Assembly (NCBI GenBank): GCA_036250195.1
Contig: JAVHZZ010000002.1
Span: 65,726,205 to 65,790,204 of the forward strand
DNA length: 64,000 nucleotides
Direction: 5' to 3'
Source: Mixophyes australis
Lineage: Eukaryota; Chordata; Amphibia; Anura; Limnodynastidae
The first letter of the stretch is position 1. Each line of letters opens with the position of its first letter. A program made the translations under genes and the position numbers. Of the stretch, positions 31,971-43,425 are shown piece by piece. The notes beneath the pieces were generated by a model. It was not told the DNA's origin and searched no databases. It saw nothing but the letters and a program-made list of their open reading frames with translations.

Positions 31971-32926
31971 TGTCATCCGCCGGGGTATTGGGCAGCTCAC
32001 CCGACACCCGGCAAACTGACCTGCCTCCGGCGGTCCGCTCCGTCCCGGGCGCCGCCATCTTGGATTCGCAGACCCGCAACTTATGAATACTATGGCTGCT
32101 CTCCTATTGGCCAGGCAATCCTGACGCCTAATACAAAAAGGCACTTCCTGCAAACCTTCAGTGCCTGTTCCTCAGTTGCCTTTGGGTACCTAAGAAGTGG
32201 CTGCTATTCTATTCTACTCGTCTGCAAAGCTGACACGCCATTCAAGTACCTGCTATTCTACTCGTCTGCAAAGCTGACACTCTACCCAGGTACCAACTAT
32301 TCTATTCTACTCGTCTGCAAAGCTGACACTCTACCCAGGTACCAACTATTCCATTCTACTCGTCTGCAAAGCTGGCACTCTATTCAAGTACCTGCTACTC
32401 CACTCGTCTGCGAAGCTGACACCCTACTCAGGTACCAACTATTCTATTCTACTCGTCTGCAAAGCTGACACTCCATTCAAGTACCTGCTATTCTACTCAT
32501 CTGCAAAGCTGACACTTTACTCAGATACCAACTATTCTATTCTACTTGTCTGCAAAGCTGACACTCTATTTAAGTAGCTGCTGCCCTACTTGTCTGCAAA
32601 GCTGACGCTCCACTCAGGTACCGACTACTCTATTGTACTCGTCTGCAAGCTGGCACTCTATTCAAGTACCTGCTACTTTATTGTCTACAAGGCTGACATT
32701 GCTATCTAGTTCCTTCTACTCTCCTGCCTCTCTAAGAGTTTCTCGCTCAGTACTCTGGCAGCGGCCGCGACCTGCGAGCAGACGCAGCTAAGACCATACT
32801 GCTTTGCGGCAGTTCCTGGTGAACACCATCTGCTCGTTAGACTCCGCGCCCTGTTAGCGTAAACGCTAACTGTGCAGATCCTAGGATTCGCATCGTAAAG
32901 ACCCGGAATCTATTGAGACCGTGACA
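31971..32926 (+). repeat. Gypsy A 5' LTR
   Basis: 956 bp, TGTCATCC...GTGACA. The region 32200-32700 holds about nine copies of a roughly 60-bp unit containing CTACTCGTCTGCAAAGCTGA. After the LTR the sequence GTAGGAACAGGCCAAAA forms the primer-binding region. Promoter and polyadenylation signals were not pinned down. Confidence 0.88.
32200..32700 (+). repeat. Tandem repeats inside Gypsy A LTR
   Basis: Imperfect units of about 60 bp containing TCGTCTGCAAAGCTGACAC and TCAAGTACCTGC / CCAGGTACCAAC alternating. Alternation suggests a two-unit higher-order repeat. Confidence 0.8.
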
Positions 32927-32954
32927 GTAGGAACAGGCCAAAATTTTCTTTACC

Positions 32955-33875
32955 ATGATGGATCCCAATGCGAAACCCTTGGCGAAAGACATGTTACAGC
33001 ATTTGCTTAGCCGAGTGGAACAACAGGATTCAATTCAGCGGCAGCTTCTACAAGGATTTCAAAGTCTCGCTGCTCGACTTGATTCTCTTCAAGTACCTCC
33101 AGTTGTCCAGGTGTCAGGCCCTCCTGAACCTGTCGTACCTCTTCCATACAATTCTACCTTGAGCTTTCCAACTCCTTCCAAATTTGACAGGGACCCTAAA
33201 TTATGCCGGGGTTTCCTGAATCAATGTTCAATACAGTTTGAACTCCAACCACAAAACTTTCCCACTCAGTGGTCCAAGGTGGCATATCTTATATCACTCC
33301 TATCAGGCCAGTCTTTAGCCTGGGCTTCACCTCTTTGGGAACGTGACAATCCTCTCCTGGCGGATAGTGCTGCTTTCATAGCAGCATTTCGTAGAATATT
33401 CGACGAACCAGGAAGAGTCACCTCTGCAGCATCTAGCATCCTCCGCCTTCGCCAAGGTTCTCGTTCGGTGGCCCAATACGTCGTTCAATTTCAAACACTG
33501 TCATCCGAATTGCGCTGGAACAATGGTGCTCTAGTGGCTACCTTCTGGCAGGGCCTATCCGAGAAAATCAAAGATGCCTTAGCTTAACAGGAATTACCCT
33601 CTACACTTGAGGCTATGATTTCACTTTGCAACAGGGTGGATCTTCATTTCCGCGAGAGGGCCTCTGAGAGGGATGCTTCCCGACGTACTACGACTAGACC
33701 TGCACCTCACTTTTCCCACCCGGGCCCGGTAGATGAGCCCATGCAAATCGGACGCTCCCGCCTGACCTCAGAGGAACGCGACAGGAGACTCAAGAACAAG
33801 TTGTGCCTATACTGCGCTGATCCAGGTCATCTCTTGAACACCTGCTCCAAGAGACCGGGAAATGCCAGACCCTAA
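32955..33875 (+). pseudogene. gag: Gypsy A gag, one in-frame stop
   Basis: ATG 32955 lies 29 bases after the 5' LTR. The frame gives 210 codons, stops at TAA 33585-33587 and then continues in the same frame to TAA 33873-33875. The N-terminal part has a coiled-coil-like Gln/Leu-rich stretch, the centre resembles the Ty3/Gypsy capsid (retrotrans_gag) with FDGDPKL-like FDRDPKL, and the end has a CCHC zinc knuckle C-x2-C-x4-H-x4-C (YCADPGH). A single TAA replaces a sense codon. Gag would form the retrotransposon particle. Confidence 0.85.
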
Positions 33876-33939
33876 CCTGCTTCGGAGAGGTCAGATTAGG
33901 GCTTTCCAAAACCTCTCCCTCCATTAAAACTCCCAGTAT

Positions 33940-34240
33940 CTGTTCCTTTCCTGTTACACTCTACGGGCCCTCAGGTCCCATTCTTACATCTGCCCTCTTA
34001 GACTCAGGAGCAGCTGGGAATTTTATCTCCTTTTCTTTGGTTCCACAGGCTTCCATATCAACTGTGCCTCTGGAGATTCCTGTTTCCATCACGGCCATAG
34101 ACGGCTCCCGAATTGCTAATGGTACTGTGGAACTTCATACCCAACCAACCGTCTTGCAAGTTGGAGCTCTTCATCGGGAAGAAGTCACTTTCCATGTGCT
34201 TCCCTCTACCACAACTCCCATCATCTTGGGCCTACCCTAG
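33940..34240 (+). pseudogene. Gypsy A protease region
   Basis: Contains LLDSGAAGNF, the DSGA active site of Ty3/Gypsy aspartic proteases (about 33996-34026), then a -ILGLP segment at the end, a hallmark of the domain's C-terminal loop. The frame stops at TAG 34238-34240, where pol proteins normally continue into the RT. Confidence 0.75.
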
Positions 34241-34489
34241 CTCCAGCAGCACTCCCCCCAGATGGACTAGTCCCCTTCTCAACTTCTCTCTTGGGGTCCT
34301 GTGTGCTTCCAGAAGTGTCTTACTCGAGTGCAACCTCTCCGAGCCATTTCTACTTCACCTAAATCCACAACGTAACCCAAGCACTATCATTCCTTCCTGG
34401 ATGTATTTGATAAAGTTCGCTCTGAACATCTGCCACCCCATCGCTCATGGGACTGTCCCATTGAACTCCTGCCCGGGATGATTCCTCCT

Positions 34490-35007
34490 CGAGGTCGTGT
34501 ATACCCATTATCATTACCGGAGACTTCCTCTATGTCAGAATATGTTAAGGAGAACCTGCTACGCGGTTTTATCAGACCTTCTTCATCTCCTGCCGGAGCA
34601 GGCTTTTTCTTTGTGAAAAAAAAAAGACGGATCTTTAAGGCCATGCACTGACTATGGTGGATTAAATGATATTACTATAAAGAACCGTTATCCCATCCCA
34701 CTCATCACTGAGCTCTTCGATCGGGTCAAGGGGGCTCGTGTCTTCACCAAGCTGGACCTAAGAGGCGCCTATAACCTTATTCGGATCAGAGCCGGAGACG
34801 AGTGGCAGACGGCATTTAATACACGTGATGGTCATTACGAATATCTGGTAATGCCATGTGGCCTATGCAATGCACCTGCTGTGTTCCAAAGTTTCGTTAA
34901 TGAAGTATTCAGAGATCTGCTCTACGTTTCTGTCGTGGTGTACTTAGACGATATTCTTATCTTCTCTCCTAACCTCACATCCCATCGTCTCCACTTGGCA
35001 GAGGTCC
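34490..35007 (+). pseudogene. pol: Gypsy A reverse transcriptase, N-terminal part
   Basis: Conserved blocks are readable: [39 protein letters not shown] and [11 protein letters not shown] (YLDD catalytic box near 34939-34950). A run of ten A at 34616-34625 carries one base too many and shifts the frame. The domain is cut at 35007 by the inserted solo LTR and its GGTCC duplication. Confidence 0.85.
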
Positions 35008-36606
35008 TGTCACTCACCGGACTGTGAGTGCTACTTCTAAGGTAGCTAGGAACCGTGTCCGTCCATTATAATGAGGTACTGCGCATGTGCAGTCCCTTCT
35101 AACCTTCAGTTCTGTTCCTTTAACTTAATTGGCTGATCAGGCAACACTCCCTATATTAAGCACCTGTGGTCAATACCACGTTGCCTGATCTTGGAGTCTC
35201 ATTCCTCATGAGTCTCTGAAGGTGTTCCAGTGCCTCCTCGTGTGTTCAGCTTATGCTGATTCCTGTTTGCCGTTTGTGGTTTCCAGACCACTTCTACTCC
35301 TCGTGTTCCTAGTGACTTCAGCAGCTGATTCCTATCCGCTGCCTCCGTATATCTACAGTTACAGATTACTTCAAACTCTCCTGTGTTTCATCGTGACTCC
35401 AGCAGCTGATTCCTACCCGCTGCCTCCATGTGTCTAACAAGTTACATATCTCTCCAACTCTCCTGTGTTACATCGCTACTGTTCCAGCTGATTCCTGTTA
35501 GCTACTTCAGCGTGTCTACAGAGTCCTGCTCGTCTCAGCGCTCCAGTCTGCATTCTACCTGCCGTCAGCTGACCCGCTGCCTACTGCTTCTACAGTGTGT
35601 CCATTTGTGTCAACTTGCCTGTTAGCATCGAGTCTACGCTCCTCGGCTTCCAGCTCTGCTACATCGCTTCAGCTCTCCCGTGGTCTCCTGCTGTTCTATT
35701 CGATATACTACTGCTTCCTGAGTATTTTGTCGTCCTTGCTGGCCTACCTACAGTGCGCTGCACCTACCTGCCGCTTCCATTCTGCAAGGACTTCTCATCT
35801 CGTCAGTTCCCTGCCGCTCAGGTATCCCTGCAGCTATCTCTAACAGCCTGCTCATCTGAACCACGGTATGCATACTTCTCATTGACTGTGCTGGTGTATT
35901 GCATATCCATCTGGACTGAGTTGTTCTCCGGAGTTTCCATCCTCTGAGACTATTGCTATTATTGACTGTGTTTCCTTTTGCTGGACTATTCTAGTGACTT
36001 TGTTTATCTGTGCAGTGCTGTTCATTCATTATTTTATTGTGTGCAGTTCAACGTGGGATCAAGTTCAGTGTACCCGTGTAGACTCTGCATTGCATTTATC
36101 TCCTCGTGTCCTTCCTCACATATATATTCAGTGGTACAACTTGCTAGAGGCAGACCACTGATTCCTGTTTCCCTGTGTCACCAGTTGCATATATCCTCTC
36201 ACATAAGCAGTGGTACAACTTGCTACACGCAGACCACTGACTTCCCCGTTACCTTCACCTGGATTCCATTCCTTCACTACAGACAGCGGTACAACTTGCT
36301 ATACGCAGACCGCTGACTTCCACCTCCTTATTACTCCTGGACATTCCTTTTCACTATAGCAGTGGTACAACTTGCCGTGCGCAGACCACTGACTACCCTC
36401 ACGTGTCCTTGTCCATCCGGATCCTCGTGTTCAGTTACCTATTGTTTACCAGTGCTGCTAGTCATAGACTTTCTGAGCATTCTCTAACCATCTGCTGTTT
36501 CCAGTTCCATTATCACCCTGCCACCAGAGTATCATATACCAACTCTACTGCTCTGATAAGACCATCAGCGGGTGATACTGGGTAAAGACTCCTAGTGCCC
36601 GTGACA
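35008..36606 (+). repeat. Solo LTR of a second Gypsy family, inside Gypsy A pol
   Basis: 1599 bp, TGTCACTCACC...CCCGTGACA, flanked by a perfect 5-bp duplication GGTCC (35003-35007 and 36607-36611). It contains internal repeats: CAGCTGATTCCTA(T/C)CCGCTGCC in 35320-35430 and about four units with GTGGTACAACTTGCTA and AGACCACTGA between 36130 and 36395. Open frames in it are incidental. The source element has been removed by LTR-LTR recombination. Confidence 0.88.
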
Positions 36607-36611
36607 GGTCC

Positions 36612-38014
36612 TCTCCAGGCTCCTGAACTACAAATGGACCCAGACAAGGTGAAGGCAATCTTGGAATGGCCCCTTCCATTGGGCTTGAAACCTATCCAGT
36701 GGTTCCTTGGCTTCGCCAATTATTACAGGTGCTTCATCCTGGGCTACTCCACCATTGTAGCACCCATTGTGGCTCTTACACGGAAGGGTTCCAACCCTAA
36801 ATCCTGGCCATCAGCCGCTGTAGAGGCCTTCAACTTCCTCAAAAAAGCCTTTGCTTCGGCAACCCGACTCCTCCTCCCCATTCTTTCTATAGGTCGATGC
36901 TTCTAACGTGGGCATTGGAGCTGTGCTCTCTCAAAAATCTCCCCAAGGTCAATTCCACCCTTGTGCCTTCTATTCAAGGAAGTTCCTTCCAGCGGAGAAG
37001 AATTATGCCATAGGGCCCTGACGGAATGCGGGTACCTTCTTGAAGGGCCAAGACACCCGGTCACTATCTTTACCGACCATAAAAATCTTCTATACCTCCA
37101 AACCGCACAATGCTGGTGTCTGCTACGCAGCTCAAGTCTCCTGTTCCTCCTTCGGGGAAAACCTTTGTACCTCCTAAACTCCGCCTCAAGCTCCTGAAAC
37201 ACTTCCATTCCTCCATTTTCTCTGGTCACTCAGGTATCCACAAAACCACAGAATTAGTGTCCAGAAATTATTGGTGGCCTAGTCTACATTCTGATATAAA
37301 GGACTTTGTCTCTTCCTGTAGTACCTGTACACGAAGCAAGTCTTCACATCAACGCCCTGCCGGTCAACTTCTACCTCTGCCACTTCCTCAGGAACCCTGG
37401 ACCCATATCAGTATGGGCTTCATAACTGATCTTCCATCTAGCAAGAATTGTACAGTCATTTGGGTCGTGGTCGATCGCTTCTCTAAAATGGCCCACTTCA
37501 TCCCACTTCCTGGTCTTCCCTCCTCACCCATCCTAGCATCTCACTTTGTTAAGGAGATATTCCGTCTGCACGGCTGTCCTCTCGAAATAGTATCTGACCG
37601 AGGCGTTTAATTTGTTTCCAGATTCTGGAGGTCCCTCTGCAAACTATTGGGAATCAAGTTGAATCTATCGTCAGCCTACCACCCACAATCTAACAGGCAG
37701 ACTGAACGAGTGAACCAGGATTTAGAGACTTATCTCAGAATGTTCTCCTCTGCTAACCAGGACATCTGGGTAGATCTCCTACTGTGAGCTGAATTCTCTC
37801 ACAACAATGCCTTCCATGAGTCCACCTCTAAGTCTCCCTTTCTGGTGGTTTATGGGCATCATCCTTCTCTCCCTAAATTTACACCTCTCCCACCCAGGTG
37901 CCTGCTGCAGACCTACTTTACCGCAACTTTCTCTCTATTTGGACTCAAGTAAGATCATGTCTCAAAAAGTCCTCTACACGATACAAATTGGCTGCTGATA
38001 ATAGACGTCGGGTA
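36612..38014 (+). pseudogene. pol: Gypsy A RT C-terminus, RNase H and integrase
   Basis: Continues pol after the insertion: QMDPDKVKAI and FLGFANYYR (RT connection), [14 protein letters not shown] and FTDHKNLLYL (RNase H), then integrase with a GHSGIHKT zinc-domain region, VDRFSKMAHFI, SDRG and HPQSNRQTERVNQ (DDE core). About 30 residues normally present just after YLDD are missing beside the insertion. A TAA at about 37608-37610 replaces the residue after SDRGV, and other frameshifts occur. The C-terminus is deleted at 38015. Confidence 0.85.
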
Positions 38015-38256
38015 CTACAAGGCTTACATTCCTATCTAGTTCCTTCTACTCTCCTGCCTCTCTAAGAGGGTCTCGCTCAGTACTCTGGCAGGGGCCGCGA
38101 CCTGCGAGCAGACGCAGCTAAGACCTTACTGCTATGCGGCAGTTCCTGGTGAACACCATCTGCTCGTTAGACTCCGCGCCCTGTTAGTGTAAACTCTAAT
38201 TGTGCAGATCCTAGGATTCGCATCGTAAAGAACCGGAATCTATTGAGACCGTGACA
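38015..38256 (+). repeat. Gypsy A 3' LTR, truncated
   Basis: 242 bp colinear with 32685-32926 of the 5' LTR, equal in length, about 11 differences by eye. The upstream three quarters of the LTR is missing. Confidence 0.9.
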
Positions 38257-38261
38257 GAGTG

Positions 38262-39420
38262 CTAGACCACCTATGAATAAAAATATTTTTGTTAATCAAA
38301 CAATAAAATAACCATTAATTTTAAAATTAGGCAAAGGATATTATAGCGCTTATCTCTCATTAGTAAGATTTTTTCTTTAATAAACCTAGAGTTTAGATGT
38401 CCTTAGGAAATGTGAAATATTAGCCCAATCCTGAGAACATATAGCCCAAGGCAATGATAGTTATCTGGAACTTTTTTTGTTCCATCACAATAAGTACAGC
38501 CTACACTTTCCGTCAGGACGACACCAGGCAACCTATCAATGGCTAGACATAAACCTCCTGTCTAGACACCGACCACTTTCTGGCATCAGTCGCAATGCAC
38601 AAATGCATAGTACAGGATTTTATAGTTGATCCTCCCACAGCCCTGGCTTGATAGACAGGTGACACTCCCACCTTGCCTTTAAAAGGAGTTCCCTGCAGAT
38701 GCTCTGCAATCACTCTTGAATGCAGACAAACCTTGTCAGCTCTGCTGTTAGCTGTGGAAAAGACACTGTGAAAGCATGCAAGTAAAATCACACTTTATAC
38801 TACACAAATTGCAGCGATGCATAATAACATACCGTTGTAATTTGCCACGCCAAGGCTGCTCTGGGAGCTCCTATGAAGCACTTCTCCTCCACAAACTCTT
38901 TTTCTATTTACAGGTGGAAGCAATGCATTTGTAGTGTCCTTTACATATAAACATTTGTCAGAGATATAGCCATATTTATTATTAGGTAAAAGGTATACTA
39001 TAGTAGTTAATTGTGAGGTTGCACAAATGTATTAAATAAAAAGAACTTTCACTGATATACTGTATAAATGCCCAACATACCGTATGTATATTTTAGAAGT
39101 TGAACCTCTATTAATCTACATTCTTTCTGTACTGTTGGTGCAGAGCATCTCAATACATAGCTAGAGAAACAAAATGGAGACAGAGAAAGACACGTGGGGG
39201 GATTATTGAAGTTGACGCAGACACAAGCAGTAAGATAGACAAACATGGAGAAGAGGAAAGAATTTGGGATGTGCAATACATTGAGCATCAGAGACCCATT
39301 CATAAGGGGTCAATACCACTCTGATTATAACTGCTCCTCACTCTACATTCCCGATTTTTTTAGCCTCATTTGAGCAAATTACTTTTTTTTTACTAGTACT
39401 GGGCATATATAAAAGCCATT
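38262..39420. other. Unassigned non-coding DNA
   Basis: No supported gene; flank of the Gypsy insertion. Confidence 0.45.
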
Positions 39421-39423
39421 AGT

Positions 39424-40075
39424 GGCTCCTCCGATAGGTGTTGGCTGGACTGTTCTTTAGAAGGAACATTTCTCCACATATGGTGGGGATGTCCAAAGTT
39501 CTCTCGTCTCTAGATATCAAGAATCTGATTTTTGAAGTACTTCTACCCACTATTCCCTTACAACCTACATTTTTCCTCTTACCACTTACTGTACCCACCA
39601 CCACCACACATCAGCAAAGTAAACTTATCCAGCACACCTGTCTATCCCTTCCACCATCTGATCCATTATTAGTAGCAGACGGCACATTCAACACCTGGAA
39701 TTCATAACTAGTATCCTTAAGAACTCATCCAATTCCTTTGACAAGGTTTGGAGTCCTTAGTTATCCTTCTTCCACACTCCTTCTCCTTTTACTTAACTTT
39801 CGGGCTTTTCTCCTCCCTCTTCTCCCCAGTTTGTTATCTTCTTTAACGGTTCTAGCCCCACCGTTTCTCTTCCTTCCCTTTTTTCCTGTCTATTCGCTTT
39901 TATATATCCAAAAATAGGTCATTCAACACATAATTTCTCTGTTATTCTCAAAAGTCGTACTTATTTTGTTTATGTCTGTAAAGTTGATTTATTGATGTAA
40001 TACTACTGTCTGTTGTATTGTTTTGCACTGACCCTCAATAAACATATGATTTAAAAAAAAAAGAAAATGTACTAG
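39424..40075 (+). mobile_element. L1-type LINE 3' end (5'-truncated)
   Basis: The first part encodes FLHIWWGCPKV-like residues across a frame shift (about 39465-39500), the conserved C-terminal Cys/Trp motif region of L1 ORF2. A pyrimidine-rich 3' UTR follows, then AATAAA (40038-40043) and an A-rich tail at 40053-40067. The 5' truncation and A tail are typical of L1 retrotransposition. Confidence 0.6.
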
Positions 40076-40079
40076 GAAC

Positions 40080-40538
40080 ACACAATTGTATGTTTATAAA
40101 TTCCAAGAACTTGTGAGAATGAAAGATGCTTGAAGCTTGACATAAAGTAACGTGTGTTTCATGGAATACTTTCTATGCACAAATAATATATTTATTCAGA
40201 TACGGAATCATGAATTGTAAGTCTACAGAAGCACATAGGATGGAGTCACTAACAGCCATTCATTATGATTATAGAAAGCAATTGCTAGGACTCACCTAGC
40301 TAAATTCACTCATGTTAAAGTGAGTTTTACAGAATATTACAAAATCCTTTTTCTTATTAGATCAATTTGCACTACAGACTACAATAACTAAAAAAACATT
40401 TTCATAAAATATGACTACAATATATAAGTATAGCCCTCTAGTCTCCGGCAGTGTGGTGTAAGTGCTGCCCATTGGCATCTAACTTGGGATCTGTCACTTT
40501 CAGCTTGGCTCACTTCTCCTCATCTAAGGCTCTTGTGG
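40080..40538. other. Unassigned non-coding DNA
   Basis: No supported gene. Confidence 0.4.
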
Positions 40539-40546
40539 ATTTAAAG

Positions 40547-40746
40547 CAGGGCCATCTTTTCCATTGGGCACGATGGGCAGGTGCCCGGGGGCCCCACGGG
40601 CAAGGGGGCCCCATAGGCAGGGCTCTTAATTAGAATAAATAATCCTGCAAAAGAAAAAACCTGCAAAAAAAACCTTCAAGGGTCACTGAGCAAGTACATC
40701 TATCTATCTCTATCTCTATATATCTATATCTGTATCTCTATACATC

Positions 40747-40824
<78 letters not shown>

Positions 40825-40898
40825 TGTATGTATGTATGTGTAGGGGTCCCGATGCACTGCTTTGCCCGGGGGCCCATAATGTTGTTAAGATGGCCCTG
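40547..40898. mobile_element. hAT MITE, copy 2 (with TATG microsatellite)
   Basis: Same family and orientation as 21171-21466, starting CAGGGCCATCTT and ending AAGATGGCCCTG, with a perfect 8-bp duplication ATTTAAAG (40539-40546 and 40899-40906). The central microsatellite is longer here, with TATG units (about 40782-40838). Confidence 0.88.
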
Positions 40899-40909
40899 AT
40901 TTAAAGTGA

Positions 40910-41520
40910 ACAGGTGACACTGCACATGCAGGCTTAGTAACAAGTTAGTTGGTGAGCTGTGGTCACAGGTGTAGTCGCACAGTACAAAGTTGCTAAAAGG
41001 AACGGCCACAGGAATATCTCTCTGGATGAAATAAATGAACTTTTATTACAACTTGTTTTTTTTTCTTCTGCACATTTCCTGGTTACAATACACATTAAGT
41101 CAGTGGATCACACAGATGTTGTGAAGAACTGACTCTCTCTCTCCCTCAGGACTGTGTCTCTGTCTCTCAAACCCATCTCATACTCAGCATGGGGTATCGG
41201 TTATCAATATGACAGATAAGCAGATGGAAGGAGACACCAAGCAAATCTCTAAAAGTAAACTATAGTCTATAGGTGCATAAAAGCTTAAGATAATTTGAAT
41301 GCATAAAATAATACATTAATTCCTGCCTTAATGTAAATAACAATATATGTTTCCCATATGGACCTTTATTAAAAAAGTTGTTTGAAAAAGCACAAAAAAA
41401 CATTCTTTTAGGTTGGTACAACTGAGATGTAGCATTTCCAAACACTTGCTGATATACTCCTTCAAAGATGCTTAATAGTTCTATTACTGTGAATAGGTGA
41501 TTAGAGTATGTTGATTGAGG
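40910..41520. other. Unassigned non-coding DNA
   Basis: No supported gene. Confidence 0.4.
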
Positions 41521-41660
41521 TAACATGGTGGCTCAGTGGTTAGTATTGCTGCCTCACAGCACATGGGTCATGGGTTTGGTTCTGTCCAGGGCCCTATCTA
41601 TGTGGAGTTTGTATGTTCTGCCTGTGTCTGTGTGGGTTTCCTCTGTGTGCTCATGCATAG
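41521..41660 (+). repeat. SINE, 5' head
   Basis: GGTGGCTCAGTGGTTAGTAT followed by GCCTCACAGCA and TGTGGAGTTTGTATGTTC: a tRNA-derived head with box-like sequence, then the conserved SINE body. It is truncated after GTGTGCTC. The remaining body of the family is at 21871 and 31100. Confidence 0.65.
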
Positions 41661-41691
41661 AAAAAAGTGCAGTAACACATGTTAACATATC

Positions 41692-42143
41692 CAGGGCCTG
41701 ATTCTTTAAGGTATGCAAGATGTTTTGTGCATTTTTTTAAAAAAAATGCACGTAAATCGGACTTACACATGTCAATATTCAGCACAGAGTGGATCTAACG
41801 ACCCGTTGGTTGATGAATACGGGTCTAGGTCTGCTCTGCTCTAACAGACAATACACTCAGATATGTCCAATACATATGTAGAATATAAAGTCACAAAAAA
41901 ACATACAGAAAAACAACCTGTTAATAATATAGTTATTAATGATACAATTATTAGGATGTTATGTATGCCTGATTGCAAACACATGTCGCAGCATATGCGA
42001 TCTGTCATCACTATCATTCGACACTTACAGCAGAACTGGTGCAAGTGATACGAAAGAAAAACACATACCTGGGCGTGAGCAGAGCGATTTCACGCAAAAT
42101 ACTGCACAAATTCTCTTTTATGTTCCTTAATGAATTAGTCCCC
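41692..42143. mobile_element. MITE-like repeat, copy 1
   Basis: Left end GGGCCTGATTCTTTAAGG and right end CCTTAATGAATTAGTCCCC are approximate inverted copies. A central block (41810-42050, with GGGTCTAGGTCTGCTCTGCT) recurs at 61070-61400 in the same orientation. Class is not determined. Confidence 0.5.
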
Positions 42144-42144
42144 A

Positions 42145-42780
42145 AATGTCTACATTCATTTTGGAAACTCCACTACGAAAATGACAGAATCTGATTGATT
42201 GTTATGAGTTACAGTACCTTTTATCCTGTTGACCAGTTTTCATACATATCCCTCAATATTGTTTCTTAACTCACTGAATAACATACATACCAATGTTTCC
42301 AATTACAAAATTGGGATAATTTAAGCCATAACCTGATTTGCCCAAACCTTGTTCCAATCTGTGCAAACCACACCACTTCTCAGCAAGGCCGCACCCTTTT
42401 TCATTACACAAAACCGAAGCAGAGCTGACCTGTATCAGAGATGACCGAGAATTTTGGAGCACAGAGGAGGAAATAAATTGGTGCCTCCTGCCACATGGTA
42501 ATGATTATTCTCATTATCATATTTCCACACTCTTGCTACGCACAACTCCTCCTCCGGGGACACAAGTGACTGAGAGGAGGCAAATATGGTGGATATTGTG
42601 GAAATGTGTGTCTGTCCTCCATATTTGCTTTAATACATAGTCCCCATTGATCCTACATAACTAGGTAAAAATGCACCTCTATGCGTTATTCCAGCAAAAA
42701 CTGAAGATCCTGGGACTCTTTACAAAGTACACTGCAATGTGCTTTTTAAAATAATTTAAAATCTTTTGATCTATGAATAG
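42145..42780. other. Unassigned non-coding DNA
   Basis: No supported gene; small inverted repeat of GGAGG-CAAATATGG type near 42570-42630. Confidence 0.4.
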
Positions 42781-42781
42781 G

Positions 42782-42864
42782 GTGTAGTGGCACTCAGGAG
42801 TCTATTTAGGCAGCAATACATAGGAAGCGCTTATAAGGGGTATTTTACAAAGTTTAGTCTATTT
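42782..42864 (+). repeat. Direct repeat flanking the Penelope-like element, left copy
   Basis: An 83-bp block starting GTGTAGTGGCACTCAG that recurs at 49264-49346 with about 90 percent identity by eye. It lies just before the first Penelope-like coding remnants and may be the 5' pseudo-LTR region. Confidence 0.65.
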
Positions 42865-43002
42865 ATTCCACAATCTACTTTCATTGAGAAGCATCCATGT
42901 TTCTTCATAGAGAAAAAAGAAGGCAATTTGTGGAGGAAGTGTTTAACACTGAACAAGATTCACATCATTTTATAGATGAAGATCTAGAAGGAGCAATAGG
43001 TA

Positions 43003-43425
43003 AAGCTGGGTACACACTACAGAAATTTCAACCAACTTTTTATGCCGAGCGATTTTACATGCGATCGATGTTCCGATCGCTCGGTCCATGGACTGCATAC
43101 ACAGTAGCCTTGTTTAGGACGATAAAGGGAAGAGCGGACGTCCCTTTAGCGACTTTTTACAGCCATGTTGTCGTGAGCAATGACTGTAATTTCGTACTCA
43201 CTGTTGTGGATCGGTCGGAAGTTTATACACACTACACAACGGAAACAAGATTGGAACGAAAATATTAAACGGTACGACCAACCAAATGAGGCGACATTCG
43301 TCCATTTGGGCAGACTTTCGACCATCGTGTCACTACACACACTGACCCGAGTTTTGAACGAGCGGTCGTATGTCGGCTGATTTAGCCGATTATTGGATGA
43401 AAACTGTGTAGTGTGTACCCAGCTT
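43003..43425. mobile_element. MITE inserted in the Penelope element
   Basis: Starts AAGCTGGGTACACACTACA and ends with its complement; TA flanks both sides (43001-43002, 43426-43427). Inner sequence is rich in CG-containing GATCG/CGATC motifs. Either a Tc1/mariner-type TA insertion or another class with a short duplication; not settled. Confidence 0.7.

Larger units (their letters stand above)
31971..38256 (+). mobile_element. Ty3/Gypsy LTR retrotransposon A, interrupted and internally deleted
   Basis: The element runs from TGTCATCC to CCGTGACA and is flanked by a perfect 5-bp duplication GAGTG (31966-31970 and 38257-38261). Order: 5' LTR, gag, protease, RT, then a solo LTR from another family (35008-36606), then RNase H, integrase and a truncated 3' LTR. 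The pol-3' LTR junction at 38015 shares the ten bases CTACAAGGCT with the LTR position 32685, indicating deletion by microhomology. The shared 242 bp of the two LTRs differ at about 11 sites by eye. Confidence 0.92.

Noticed and set aside
31968..32468. 166-codon open frame upstream of gag as a gene
   Set aside because: It lies wholly in the Gypsy 5' LTR and its repeats.
35222..36316. Several hydrophobic open frames
   Set aside because: They lie within the solo LTR bounded by GGTCC duplications and show no domain; LTR sequence is untranslated.
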